From: Gerris lacustris
Lineage: Eukaryota > Arthropoda > Insecta > Hemiptera > Gerridae
DNA: 64,000 nucleotides
NCBI GenBank assembly: GCA_951217055.1
Contig: OX578277.1
Span: 105,284,119-105,348,118, forward strand
Direction of reading: 5' to 3'
Each line of letters starts with the position of its first letter. The first letter of the stretch is position 1. Below are positions 54,462 to 64,000 of this stretch, piece by piece. The position numbers and the translations under genes were made by a program. Under the pieces are notes generated by a model. The model was not told the DNA's origin. It saw nothing but the letters and a program-made list of their open reading frames with translations, and did no database searches.

Positions 54462-54863
54462 AGCCTAGTTTACATTGGTAGAGTAAAGGGTCGAGTGCAC
54501 TACCTTACTTTTTAGCACAAGGGACGGTAGAGTAAAATGGTGTGCTATTTTTTGGTAGAGTGGCTCTAAAGTCGATCACACGTGCTTGAGATAGTAGCCT
54601 TAGTAAAGTGAGGTTATTGCGTTTTTAGTTCCGAATAATCCCGCAATTAATATATAGAAAAGGTATTCAATGTTAGGACGGACGTAGGGTGGGGGGTTTA
54701 CTAGCCCGTCGGCGGGCGAGCTACTCTACCACCGCACTAGCCTATTTACTCGACCAACTTTTATCCACTGTCCTCGACCGTTTACTATCCGTATCGTTCA
54801 CATTAGCCTAGTAGCTTGGTAGAGTGCTACTCGACCGTTTACTCTACCAATATAAACTAGGCT
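54462..54863. mobile_element. TIR MITE with 3-bp TSD TAA
   Basis: 402 bp, TIRs AGCCTAGTTTACATTGGTAG and the inverse CTACCAATATAAACTAGGCT. TAA at 54459-54461 and 54864-54866, compatible with PIF/Harbinger. The interior repeats GGTAGAGT many times in both orientations (TIR-derived). GC-rich middle (54680-54735). Confidence 0.83.
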
Positions 54864-55845
54864 TAATATTTAACCACAAAACTCTTGATCTTATGCAATC
54901 AATCAGCTAGTTGGATTTCTGTGGTTTTCATACATAAATTCATTAGATTCAGTTCTATTTAGCAATCAGGGCATTTATCCTGAGGTTGAAAAGGTCTTCA
55001 GACTGTTGGAGGCCTTTAGATTAATAGTTCATTCAGTCCCTGGGATTGCCTCAATCTAAATTTCAATTAGTGGAAAAGTAATTATAGAAACTTAATTATA
55101 GATATGATCAATTAACTAAACTTAATAAAGATTTGTGTAGTGGTGTTTTTACTTTTCCTCAATACCTATGGTAGGAAAAGTATTGTTACCACCCGAAATT
55201 TGAACGGAATTATCCTTTTTGGTTGTTTTTAAGACCTCCTGAGTGGTTTTCAGCATGACGTCTGTATGTATAAATGTATGTATGTATGTGTGTGTGTATC
55301 ATCGTAACGCCCAAGGTATTTATTTATTTTAACCTTGAGAGTTGAAACTTGGCAGAAAAATCAGTCTTTACCTGTAGTGGTGCCGCCCGGAAAATCAACT
55401 TTTTCCGCCATCTTGAACCCTGTTTGCTGAGTCAGCAAATTGTTTTTAAAAAAATCAAAAATTGTCCAGATCGAGTTGAAATTTAACACGAATGTACATT
55501 TCTGTATGACAAACACGTCCACCAAATTTCATTTTTATATTGGCCACAATTTTGAAGTTATAAAATTTTAAATATTGAAACTTTGACGGTTAATAATACT
55601 GAAAGTATAAATACGTTTTTGACATATAGCATATCGTTGGAACCGGAAATAATTAAGAACAAATATAAAAAAAAAAACGATGAAATTCCTATAATAAGTT
55701 TAAAAGTTATTAGCGAGTATAATTATTTATTAGTGCGATAATTTTGATGACGTCAAAGTTTGTTTACACATCTGTCAAAATACCGCCAAAATTTAAATAA
55801 TTGAATAAATGAAATAAAATAAATAAAAATAATGTATAAACATTA

Positions 55846-58349
55846 TAGTCCAGTCAAAATATACATAAAAAATAGCTAAATTCGCAAAGCGTGATGTAGT
55901 TCTGATTTTTTTATATGTTGTTCGGACCAGTTAGGGTAGTGTGATCTTAAGTTTGCAGCTGCGAAAAACCTGTGCTAGCTGCGTAATAGCTGAAAAACTG
56001 AAAAATTTTCGTACTTGTTTTATTTTTAGCCATATTACTCGTAAACTATGACTTCGTCGATGTTAGGAGTTATTTCTATTTTTAAAGTACAGTAAATTCG
56101 CAGCAGCATAAGCTAAATTGGAGCTCTGTACGACCAATAGGTTCCGAGATATGGCACTTCGAAAATTGGCAATGTTTCTTAAAAAATTGAAATTTTATGT
56201 ATTTCTCTCGTTTCGGGCCAAATATCGGCATAAAGTAGCCCACCTACGAGAAAAATCACAAAGAATAAAGTTATAGTAAATTTAATTGGCTTTCTCTTAA
56301 ATACAAAACGAAGTCTGTAGGACCAGTAGTTCAGGTGCAATCGTAAAAATCACAAAAATAGAATATTGGATTTTTGAAGAAATTATCCTAAACACTGCTA
56401 CAAGTTATGGGCATTCGACGAAAGAAAAATTTCATAGATTCATATGTAACGGTGAAGAAGAATAATAATAATTATGTACATTTATTATCACAAATCGTAG
56501 AAGTCAATCATCGACGCTTAATGCTTTTTATTTCGAGGGTCTTGGTAGATAACGGTCGTATTCCGGGACTGATGGAAGTTGCTGTGGTATTTTGGTCTTC
56601 TGGCTAAGAAGTGCAAAAGTGGCTAGGGGTGGATAGGGATACCACAGATTGGGGTTGGACGAAATGTTCCCTTGGTTTAATTCCAATAACATCATTATGT
56701 AAACCAGCGCCAGCAATCCTTTTCAAATCGCTCTCATGTAAGTGCAAGAAGGGATGCAGGGGAGAAGAGATAGAAGAGCTTTGTGCACTACGTGCTGTGG
56801 CAAGACTTGCCACAACGTATCCACAGCTTTAATCGACGAGGATGAAGACGACCCCGACGATCCTCCCGCTTCAGACGATATTCTTCCTTCAGACGATCAA
56901 CCCGAAACCCACAAAATACCTCAGCAACTTCCTTCAGTCCCTGAATACGACCATCATCTACCAGGACCCTCGAAAAAAACGAAGCATTAAGCGTCAATGA
57001 TTGATCTCTACGGTTTTTTTATAATAAATGTACATAAATATATATACAATTATTCTTTTCCACCTTTGATGATTTTTTGAAATTTTTTATTCCTCGAATG
57101 CCCGAAACTTGTTATTAGAAGTGGTTTAGTTTTTTACTTAAAAAATACAAATTTCTTTTTTTGTTTTTTTTACACTTGCAACAGAACTATTTTGTCTACA
57201 GGCTTTATTTTGTGCTTGCCTAAAAGCCAATTAAATTTACTACAACTTCATTTCTAATGACTTTTCTCGTAGGGGAGATGTTTTATGCCGATATTCGCAC
57301 CGAAACGAAAGCAATAAATAAATTTTCCATTTTTTGGAAAACACTGCCAATTTTTGAAGTATCATATCTCGGTAACTATTGGACGCACAGAGTTGTCATT
57401 GGTCGTAAAAAGAAGCAAATTATATTTACTACAACTTCATTCCTTATAACTTTTCTCGTAGCTTAACAGTTTTACGCCGATATTCACCCCGAAACGAGAG
57501 AAGTACTAAATATTTCCATTTTTTGACAAAAATTTCCGATTTTTAAATTGCCATATCTCGGAGCTTATTGGTCGTACAGAGCTCTGGTTGAGCTTATGCT
57601 GCTGCAAATTTACTGTACTAAAAAATAGTAATTACAACTAACATCCAACAACGCATAGTTTACGAGGTATATAGCAACAACTGAAAAAAGTCCAAATTTT
57701 TTTCAGTTTTTCAGCTATTACGCAGCTAGCACAGGTTTTTCGAAGCTGCAAACTTAGGATCACACTACCCTAACTGGTCCAAACAACATACCAAAAAATC
57801 AGAACTACATCAAGCTTTGCGAATTATAGGTCTAATATGACTGGGCTAATATTCTGTTATTGTGTTTTTTACTATTGCACCTGAACTACTGGGCCGACAG
57901 ACTTCGTTTTGTACTTAGAAGGAAGCCAATTAAATTTACTACAAATTTATTTCTTATGACTTTTCTCGTAGGTGAGCTGTTTTATGCCGATATTTGGCCC
58001 CAAACTAGAGCAACACTTTCTTTTAAAAAACATTGCCAATTTTTGAAGTGCCATATCTCTGAACCTATTTATCTTACAGAGCTCCGGTTGAGCATTTGCT
58101 GCTGCAAATTTACTGTACTTTAAAAATATAAATAACGCCTAACATCGAAAAACTAATAGTTTACCAGTTATATGGCAAAAACTAAAACAAGTACGAAAAG
58201 TTTTCAGTTTTTCAGCTATTACGCAGCTAGCACAGGTTTTTCGAAGCTGCAAACTTAGGATCACACTACCCTAACTGGTCCGAACAACATATAAAAAAAT
58301 CAGAACTACATCACGCTTTGCGAATTTAATGTCTAATTTGACTGGACTA
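55846..58349. mobile_element. Element V, 2.5 kb, long TIRs, TSD TTA
   Basis: Begins TAGTCCAGTCAAAATATAC and ends TTTGACTGGACTA, with TTA at 55843-55845 and 58350-58352. The arms match over several hundred bp (GCAAAGCGTGATGTAGTTCT; GACCAGTTAGGGTAGTGTGA; TTTGCAGCTGCGAAAAACCT). The right arm is partly doubled: an inner terminus GACTGGGCTAATA ends at 57848. The block ACTTTTCTCGTAG with TTATGCCGATATT occurs three times (57257, 57440, 57959). The shared TAGTCCAG terminus and 3-bp TSD link it to element E. Confidence 0.85.
56611..56990 (+). pseudogene. Cysteine-rich (CXC-like) coding remnant inside element V
   Basis: The frame at 56611 reads VQKWLGVDRDTTDWGWTKC, then SLGLIPITSLCKPAPAILFK and SLSCKCKKGC. 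A shift near 56750 leads into ALCTTCCGKTCHNVSTALID, then an acidic stretch DEDEDDPDDPPASDD, QPETHKIPQQLPSVPEYD and a basic end SKKTKH. DWGW...GLxPxxxxxPPAPxxLLxxISCxCKxGC followed by CxxCCGxxCxN is a pattern I associate with uncharacterised insect proteins having a Tesmin/CXC-like cysteine cluster. A stop at 56608 and the frameshift make it non-functional. The PQQLPSVPEYD segment is also present inverted at 56535-56600, so it lies at the arm/centre boundary of V. Confidence 0.5.
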
Positions 58350-58422
58350 TTATTTAAAGAGTCCACTTTAGTGGCCTCCGAAGTGAGGAAAAGTTTCGAG
58401 GTACCCCGTACCCGATTTTTTT

Positions 58423-58790
58423 TATAATGCATAGATTTACAGGTTAAAAGTGGCACAATTTACAGTATTTTAAAAAAGTAATTTTGGCATTGGAAGATTA
58501 ATTTAGTATAAAAATCAGGTTACATAATCTATGAGTACCAATAGGGTATACGATTTTTAAATTAACAGGAAAAATCGAGAACTTATAACTTACTAGCAGG
58601 CTTTACAACTTTATTTTTTTTATCGTATTTTATAAATTGATAGATTTATCACCGTCAAAAACAGTAAAATAATATCCCTCAAGTAAATATATAATTTAAT
58701 ATAAGTTGACTTTTTATTTTAAATATAATTTGCAAAACTCCCTAATTAGTAATTGATTCCGATTACTGGATAAGCATTTAGAAGCCTCGT
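58423..58790. other. AT-rich interval, nothing recognised
   Basis: No feature supported between HL5 and the small MITE at 58792. Confidence 0.35.
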
Positions 58791-58791
58791 G

Positions 58792-58925
58792 CAGATAGCG
58801 AACACAAACCGTGCAACTAGCAGCTGCGCATGCCCAGTCCGAGATGCGCAGGCGTAAATTAGATTGGACATGCGCAGAGACCAATCCTCGTTGCTCGGTT
58901 TGTGTTTGCTATTTTAACGAGGCTT
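58792..58925. mobile_element. 134-bp MITE, TSD not clear
   Basis: TIRs AAGCCTCGT...AACACAAACCG and inverse CGGTTTGTGTTTGCTATTTT...ACGAGGCTT. GC-rich core with GCGCATGCCCAGTCCGAGAT and GACATGCGCAGAGA. No clean duplication in the flanks (TTTAG/AAGTG). Confidence 0.7.
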
Positions 58926-59399
58926 AAGTGTTATATTTAAAGGAAAAGGAATATTTAAGTGTTATATTTTAAGGAGAGTATTTGTTCAAAAGAATCAATA
59001 CGTCCGGTTTTCATTCATTTATGATTACCTCAAATGCAGAGTTTATGTGTAAAGAGAAAATGTTGAATTTACATTTAGTTAAAATGTTCCTCTTCTTTTT
59101 TTAAATTCTCCCCTTCTAATTTGTTGAAGAGTGCACCGAGTCGTTAGCAAGTATATTTCCCAATTAGCATTTTTATAATAATTTGGTCCTAATTACCGTG
59201 AAATTACATATGCTATTCAACTGATGTTTTGAATGATACTACCATATTTTGTTAACTGAAACTTTTAGAGGTAGAACTAAGTTAAAATCACTGTTGCATT
59301 GTACTAAAAAGTAAATCACGTTTTTTAAAATTAATATGTGTTTGTAACATCGTCAAATAAAATTTTTATAAATAGAGCAATTTATATAATTTTAAAGGG

Positions 59400-59564
59400 A
59401 TGGAGCCAAGAAAGTTTTGGGATAAACGACATCAGCCTGATTCTACTACATTAGGAGGAAAGATCTTAACAAATCAACAAATTTTGGGATTAAAAATAAA
59501 TTTAAATAGTTTGCGAATTAGAGATACACATAAGATTCTTAGCGATCAATTATTGGATGAATAA
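59400..59564 (+). other. Small unassigned ORF, 54 codons
   Basis: ATG at 59400 opens MEPRKFWDKRHQPDSTTLGG and ends LRIRDTHKILSDQLLDE with TAA at 59562. Its composition is less AT-biased in codon choice than most chance frames here, and no repeat copy exists in the window. No family recognised; could be an exon remnant or chance. Confidence 0.2.
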
Positions 59565-59648
59565 ACGTAAATATGAAACAGTGTCATCACAATGGGAATT
59601 AAAATTTTGGTAGTTTAGATTTGTGTCGATTCGTAGAGGGGTTACATT

Positions 59649-60621
59649 CAGGCCCCGATTTAGGGTAAGCTGCGACCCGGGCAAAACCTTTTGTAGCCAC
59701 CCCCCCCCCCCCCCCCCCATATACAAGGACTGACATATTTTTGAGTGCTGAATAGTATTTTCGGGTTACCCCAAAATGGGCTGATACCATTTAATACTGT
59801 TGTAAAAATGACGTATAGGCATTAACCTGAAATGGTGTGTACTATTGGTAAAAAATTATTAGGCCTATATTTATTTTTTTAAATATTACTTTTTTGTATA
59901 ACTACGTCTTTAGTGCAAACTGCATACATATATGTACATAATTTTAAGGGTACCAGTTTTCATTTATAATTTTTGAAGTGTAAAATCAATTTGATTTTAA
60001 TAAATAAACACGTGGATGAAAATTGTGTTACAACTTATATTAAAAAAAGGTAAAACAAACGAAATAGATACTTAGATATGAAAATGAAAAATATTACCTT
60101 CGTATTTTTCCACAGCTCGTGTATCAAAAAAACATTAATATTTTGAAACTAAGGAAAAAATCAAATTTTTGATGAAAGGATTTGATTAAAGTGAATAAGC
60201 CTGTAATGTAATCATTTTCTATACTTTCTTGAAAACTTTTAGTTAATATAACTACATGGGCCTTATTCTTGATTTTTTTCTTAGCGAACTCGGTAACAAC
60301 TTAGGAATTAATTAATAACTCGACTCTGAAACCAAGGTCTAAACCCCGGCTGTGAGTTCGAATCCCAGCGGGGTGAGACATGTTTCACACTGATGATCTC
60401 ATCGATTAGATGAGTAAAGTGGCCGGATAACCCCCGTCCTGTAATAACCCTGGCAGTTGTTCGGGACTAAAACCCAAAAGAAAAAAAAAATTAATAATAA
60501 ATAGTTGTTCTGGAAATAATAGTAATCATAATAAAAAATATATTCGAAAATGTTCTGCCCCCCATCAGAAATTGCCTCCCTGGATAATTGCCCAGTCTGC
60601 CCATTGGTAAATCGGTACCTG
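59649..60621. mobile_element. hAT-like TIR element, 973 bp, with imperfect 8-bp TSD
   Basis: Begins CAGGCCCCGATTTA and ends TAAATCGGTACCTG. Flanks GTTACATT (59641-59648) and GTTAAGTT (60622-60629) match at 6 of 8. GGGCAAAACC near the left and GGATAATTGCCC near the right extend the symmetry. A 19-base C run lies at 59700-59718 and a SINE at 60316-60490. Confidence 0.6.
60316..60490 (+). mobile_element. SINE F copy 2, tRNA-derived
   Basis: B-box GAGTTCGAATCCCAGCGGGG (60354 onwards), preceded by CTCTGAAACCAAGGTCTAAA, which may be the anticodon arm. Body GATGATCTCATCGATTAGAT, AGTAAAGTGGCCGGATAACC, CGGGACTAAAACCCAAAAG, tail of 10 As. A-box degraded or absent. Confidence 0.75.
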
Positions 60622-60629
60622 GTTAAGTT

Positions 60630-61792
60630 TATTTTCATTTAATAATAATTGTTTTCTGACTGTTAAAATTAATATAAAACCGATGTAGGCTACTTTTGGC
60701 AAGCCTTTCGAATTTCTTTAAAATAGAATAAGCTAATTTAAAGATAAATGAAAGTACAAAGGGGTGTAACTGTAATATGTATATTTTAATGTTATATTAT
60801 TAAATTGTAATTAAAGAAGGCCGAATCATTGCCGAACACTTAATGTAGTGAACACTTCTCTCTTTTTTCTATAACCTAAAGGATCCATTACGTTATATAA
60901 TTAAAAATGTTTTTTATTTTCAATTAAATTTCATTACATGACCATTTCTCAATCCTGAAATAATAAAATCGTCAAGAAATGCAAAGAGAGCAATGCATAA
61001 AGTCAACTGTTTTTAGAAAAAACTTAAATGAAATAAGTAACAGTTAAACCTATGTACTCTATTTTTTTTTTTTTTTTTTTTTTCCTAACAGTACTTTTAT
61101 AATTCCCTACTGCAGTTGTTAAGATAATGAGCTATTTATAATGATTGTGATAATGATGATTGATTTATAATGATAATAAAGTGAAGTTCATTATTCACGG
61201 TAACTTTTCAATTAATAGTTCGGTAAAAGCTCCATGCAGGGATCATTAAAAGAAAGACAATGGCACAATTACAAAAGGAAACTAAATTAAACAAAGATTT
61301 ATGAATCTTTCAAACAATGCAATACCTCGGTACGAGCTTATCTGTTTTATTACAACTAGTTAAGCAAATTATAAGGTTATATATATATACAGGTAAAAAG
61401 GAGATTCAATAAATATTCATTATTTTGAAAAGTGAAACAGCAGGTGTATAGAAAACCAGTCTTTAAAAAAGGATTTATTTTAGATTATTATAAAAAATGT
61501 GAAACAAAATGCAAAAGAAATTAAGCTACTGAGCAAATATTGGCTTACTAAATCCTGTCATTAAAAACATCGTTATTAAGTTTATCTATAACGAGAACAA
61601 TGACTTCTTCTTATAATCTCCTTCTTATTTCCGGTAACTTAAAAACATAATGATAAAAAAAATGAATTTTGTAAAAAAAAAGGTAAAAATTCTAGGAATC
61701 AGGAAGCTCTAACAATGTAGATAAAAAGTCAACTTAAAAATACATAATCCTCTATTTTAATATACTAACTAACTCTTTTAATATGTACTTAG
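60630..61792. other. AT-rich interval, nothing recognised
   Basis: Contains a T run (61062-61083) and no supported gene or repeat. Confidence 0.35.
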
Positions 61793-62402
61793 TTTTTACT
61801 TTTCCTCACCAATGTTAGGAAAAGGTATGTTTTCACCTAATTTCTTTTCTTTTGATATTTCAACTGAATTATCTGTTTTGGGTGTTTTTAAGAGACCTCA
61901 TGAGTTTTCAGCAAAGATAGATGAGTAACCATCGTAGCATCCAGGGTATTTAACCTTGAGAGTTGAAACTTGGCAGGAATATCAGTCCATACTTTTAGTT
62001 GTGCCGCCCGGAAATTCAAAAATTTTCGCCATCTTGAACCCAGTTTGTTGGATCAGCGAACATTTAAAAAAAAATCGAAAAGATGTCCGATCGAGTTGAA
62101 ATTTGGCACAAATTTACCTCTCTGCATGAAAAACAAATCCACTAAATTTAATTTTGATATCGGCCGCCATTTTGCAGTTATCGATTTTTGAGTTATGAGA
62201 CTTTAACGGTTTGTAATAGCGAAAGTACAAATACGTTTTTGTCATATAGCATATCGTTCGAACCTGTAAAAAATAAGGAACAAATAATATAAAAAAATCC
62301 GATAAAATTCCATTAATTAGTTTAAAAGTTAAAGGCGAACATAATTATTAATTATTAGTGCGATACTTTTATAAAACGTCAAAAGTTTGTTTACATATGT
62401 CA
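61793..62402 (+). mobile_element. HL5 copy 3, 3-prime end missing
   Basis: Head TTTTTACTTTTCCTCACC (61794-61809), TTGTGCCGCCCGGAAATTCA, GCCATCTTGAACCCAG, GTCATATAGCATATCGTTCG. It stops near TTTGTTTACATATGTCA; the hairpin end is absent. The 73-codon frame is a shadow. Confidence 0.75.
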
Positions 62403-62440
62403 TACATTTACACATACATTTATTTACACCTATATCTTCA

Positions 62441-62958
62441 ATAGTACATTACGCGTCGAGTGCGGAAAGTAGCATTTTGCATGCAAAATACCGTTTTCGC
62501 ACGAGTTGCGTACCGTACTTTATCTACGATTGTTAGATTTAAATAATAAATACAGAAAAAAATAAACGTGCTGTATGTAAGTTCGTATCTCTTCTCTTGA
62601 TAAAGATGGCATTAATCATGAATTGTATTTTTTGCCGAATTAATTATTTCTGGAGGAGTATTATTCTCTACATTTTCGTCAAAGCCACTTGATTCATTCA
62701 TTTTTTTTAACTAAAAACTCGATTAAACAGTTACTTTAATAAAATAATAGCAAATTAGTTTTGTTAAATGTAAACAAACTCGCTAATCGTGCGTAAAGCT
62801 GAAGAATTCCTCTTCTTTACCGCGCTAGCGTGGTAAAGAATAGGAATTCTTCAGCACTATGAGACGCGCATGCGCAATGAATACAAGTACGTTAATAATC
62901 ACTTTCTACGTATCTAAACAAAGATATAATGTTTATATTTCGTATCAATCGTAAATAA
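62441..62958 (+). repeat. Repeat L copy 2, unfilled site for HL4
   Basis: ATAGTACATTACGCGTCGAG to TCGTATCAATCGTAAATAAA, continuous across 62939/62940, where copy 1 carries HL4. Relative to copy 1 it lacks about 60 bp after TTTTGCATGC and has about 170 extra bp (62710-62880) holding a hairpin. Confidence 0.85.
62798..62855. repeat. 58-bp hairpin
   Basis: GCTGAAGAATTCCT and TTCTTTACCGCGC, short centre, then GGTAAAGAATAGGAATTCTT and CAGC: arms of about 26 bp with two mismatches. The TTCTTTACC/GGTAAAGAA core recurs in the hairpin at 16170-16263. Confidence 0.85.
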
Positions 62959-63825
62959 AAGTACTTATCCCATTACTATGAAATTTAGATGATCTGTCGA
63001 AAGTAGCCCGCAGATAGCACCAGATTAATTTCAACTGTGGCGCTCTTTAACTTTTTAGTCCAGGAAAATAAAGAATAATAGGGGAAATAATTTATAAAGT
63101 TTTGAAACTGTGAAAACACTTTTAAGGGGTGTAGTAGTACGAAACAGTAAAGTTCCCCCCTCTTGAGGGAGCGCCCCCCCCCCCCCCCCCTCCCCCTCCT
63201 TAAAGACCAAAATTTACATATTTTTCACTTTTTACGCAAAACTGAATATTTTTTTGAAGAGATGTGACATTACCAAAATTATTCCTCACATAATTCTGCA
63301 CAAAAAAGGTCCTATGCATCTTTGAAGTGGGACATACCGTTTTCGAGATATTGTAGTTGGATAGAGATAAAACGTATTTTTGCGAATCAAGATATCTAAA
63401 AAACAACACTTCCGATTTTAATGAAATTGGGATGGTAGGTTATACTTAGTCCGTTGTTGATCCCATATAAGTTTCAACCTTCTGCGCCCATTATTTTATT
63501 CTCCACATGCGCACAAACATAAATTTATTTACACCTATATCTTCAAATGTACTCAGCTGATTCTTATGAAATTTGGATGGCCTGTCGAAAGTAGCCCGCA
63601 GATAGCACCAGATTAATTTCAACCGTATACGCTCTTTAAACTTTAGCCTAATTGATACTTTAACAACATGCAAACAATCAAAACAATTTTGACAAAATAA
63701 AAAAACGGGGGAAACAATTAAATAAATTAGATAATAATGGCTTGTATAAGCATTAAATCAATGAAGTACGTGATAGGATGCGAGGAAGCTATGTGCCACA
63801 CCAATTTGGCAGTGTATTTTTAACT
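62940..63825 (+). repeat. Repeat C copy 3, unfilled site for the 1188-bp element
   Basis: Continuous version of the sequence split at 15258/16447 (GGTCCTATGCATCTTTGAAG at about 63309). Contains a 17-base C run (63174-63190), two diverged copies of the CGAAAGTAGCCCGCAGATAG block (62999 and 63586), AAAACGGGGGAAACAATTAA, and an end at CTATGTGCCACACCAATTTG with a TGCCA/TGGCA stem. The left boundary overlaps repeat L. Confidence 0.7.
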
Positions 63826-64000
63826 GTTCATTATACTGAGTTTCTATACGGTAAGAATATAGATGATTTATTATTGATGATTAAAATTTATAATAAAACT
63901 CGATCATCAGCTTTGTTTACTCATTAAAAAAATATGCGGTGTCGATGAGTTAAATATTTGTGGGGGTGTGACTTCGTTCAAATGTACCCAAGCAGAACAT

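Larger units (their letters stand above)
55146..58422 (+). mobile_element. HL5 copy 2, complete but split by element V
   Basis: Head TTTTTACTTTTCCTC (subterminal ACTTTTCCTC at 55151-55160). The 3-prime end lies beyond the insertion: GAGGAAAAGT (58385-58394), hairpin GGTACCCCGTACC (58400-58412), CGATTTTTTTT. A TATG/TGTG tract lies near the head (55265-55300). Without V (55846-58349) it is about 770 bp. Confidence 0.78.

Overview
The window looks like AT-rich arthropod (probably insect) intergenic or intronic DNA made almost entirely of nested, mostly decayed transposable elements. The clues are insect-type non-LTR retrotransposon fragments, hAT transposase remnants, tRNA-derived and 5S-like SINE pieces, and many short elements built like the Helentron-associated elements (HINE/DINE-1 type) of insects. 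I found no intact host gene, no functional rRNA or tRNA gene, no CRISPR array and nothing bacterial. The longest open frames (about 120 codons) are shadows or unrecognisable. Species cannot be fixed from the sequence alone.

The best supported theme is a set of at least seven families, called HL1-HL7 here. Each has a 10-18 bp subterminal inverted repeat, a short hairpin just outside the 3-prime copy of that repeat, and a T-rich 3-prime end, which is the Helentron/HINE layout. HL1: 2678-3405, 30162-30852, 37769-38489. HL2: 12655-13981, 39797-40855, 45561-46265. HL3: 41099-41696. HL4: 24365-25643, 42012-42512. HL5: 35188-35806, 55146-58422, 61793-62402. HL6: 18047-18702. HL7: a head-to-tail pair at 11636-12368, and 20674-21031. 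HL4 at 24365-25643 sits inside another repeat whose uninterrupted copy is at 62441-62958, so its ends are known to the base: it lies between two Ts with no target duplication.

Layout. 1-9.1 kb: broken hAT-related gene, HL1, 5-prime-truncated Jockey-like LINE, 8-bp-TSD MITE, 40-bp minisatellite. 9.7-17 kb: fold-back TIR element with 3-bp TSD, HL7 tandem pair, HL2 split by a second fold-back copy, hAT MITE, and an interspersed repeat split by a 1188-bp element with a 4-bp TSD. 18-24 kb: HL6, a third fold-back copy split by a LINE with a 13-bp TSD, HL7, and an RTE/Jockey-like RT pseudogene. 24-36 kb: HL4, an inverted repeat pair 4 kb apart, SINE, HL1, hAT MITE, broken ZMYM1-like hAT gene split by an element rich in one 15-bp motif, HL5. 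37-48 kb: HL1, HL2, a TA-flanked TIR element carrying HL3 and HL4, a repeat hit by a 143-bp-arm perfect palindrome, tRNA-derived SINEs. 48-64 kb: an old hAT-like unit, AT-rich minisatellite, a 2.5-kb long-TIR element inserted in HL5 and carrying a cysteine-rich coding remnant, further MITEs, and degenerate repeats.

The history is largely insertion into insertion. Several target duplications (ATTTACTG, ATAATAAT, AAGGGTTA, a 13-mer and a 12-mer) are perfect, and two insertions can be checked against unfilled paralogous sites inside the window. All coding traces are transposon remnants.
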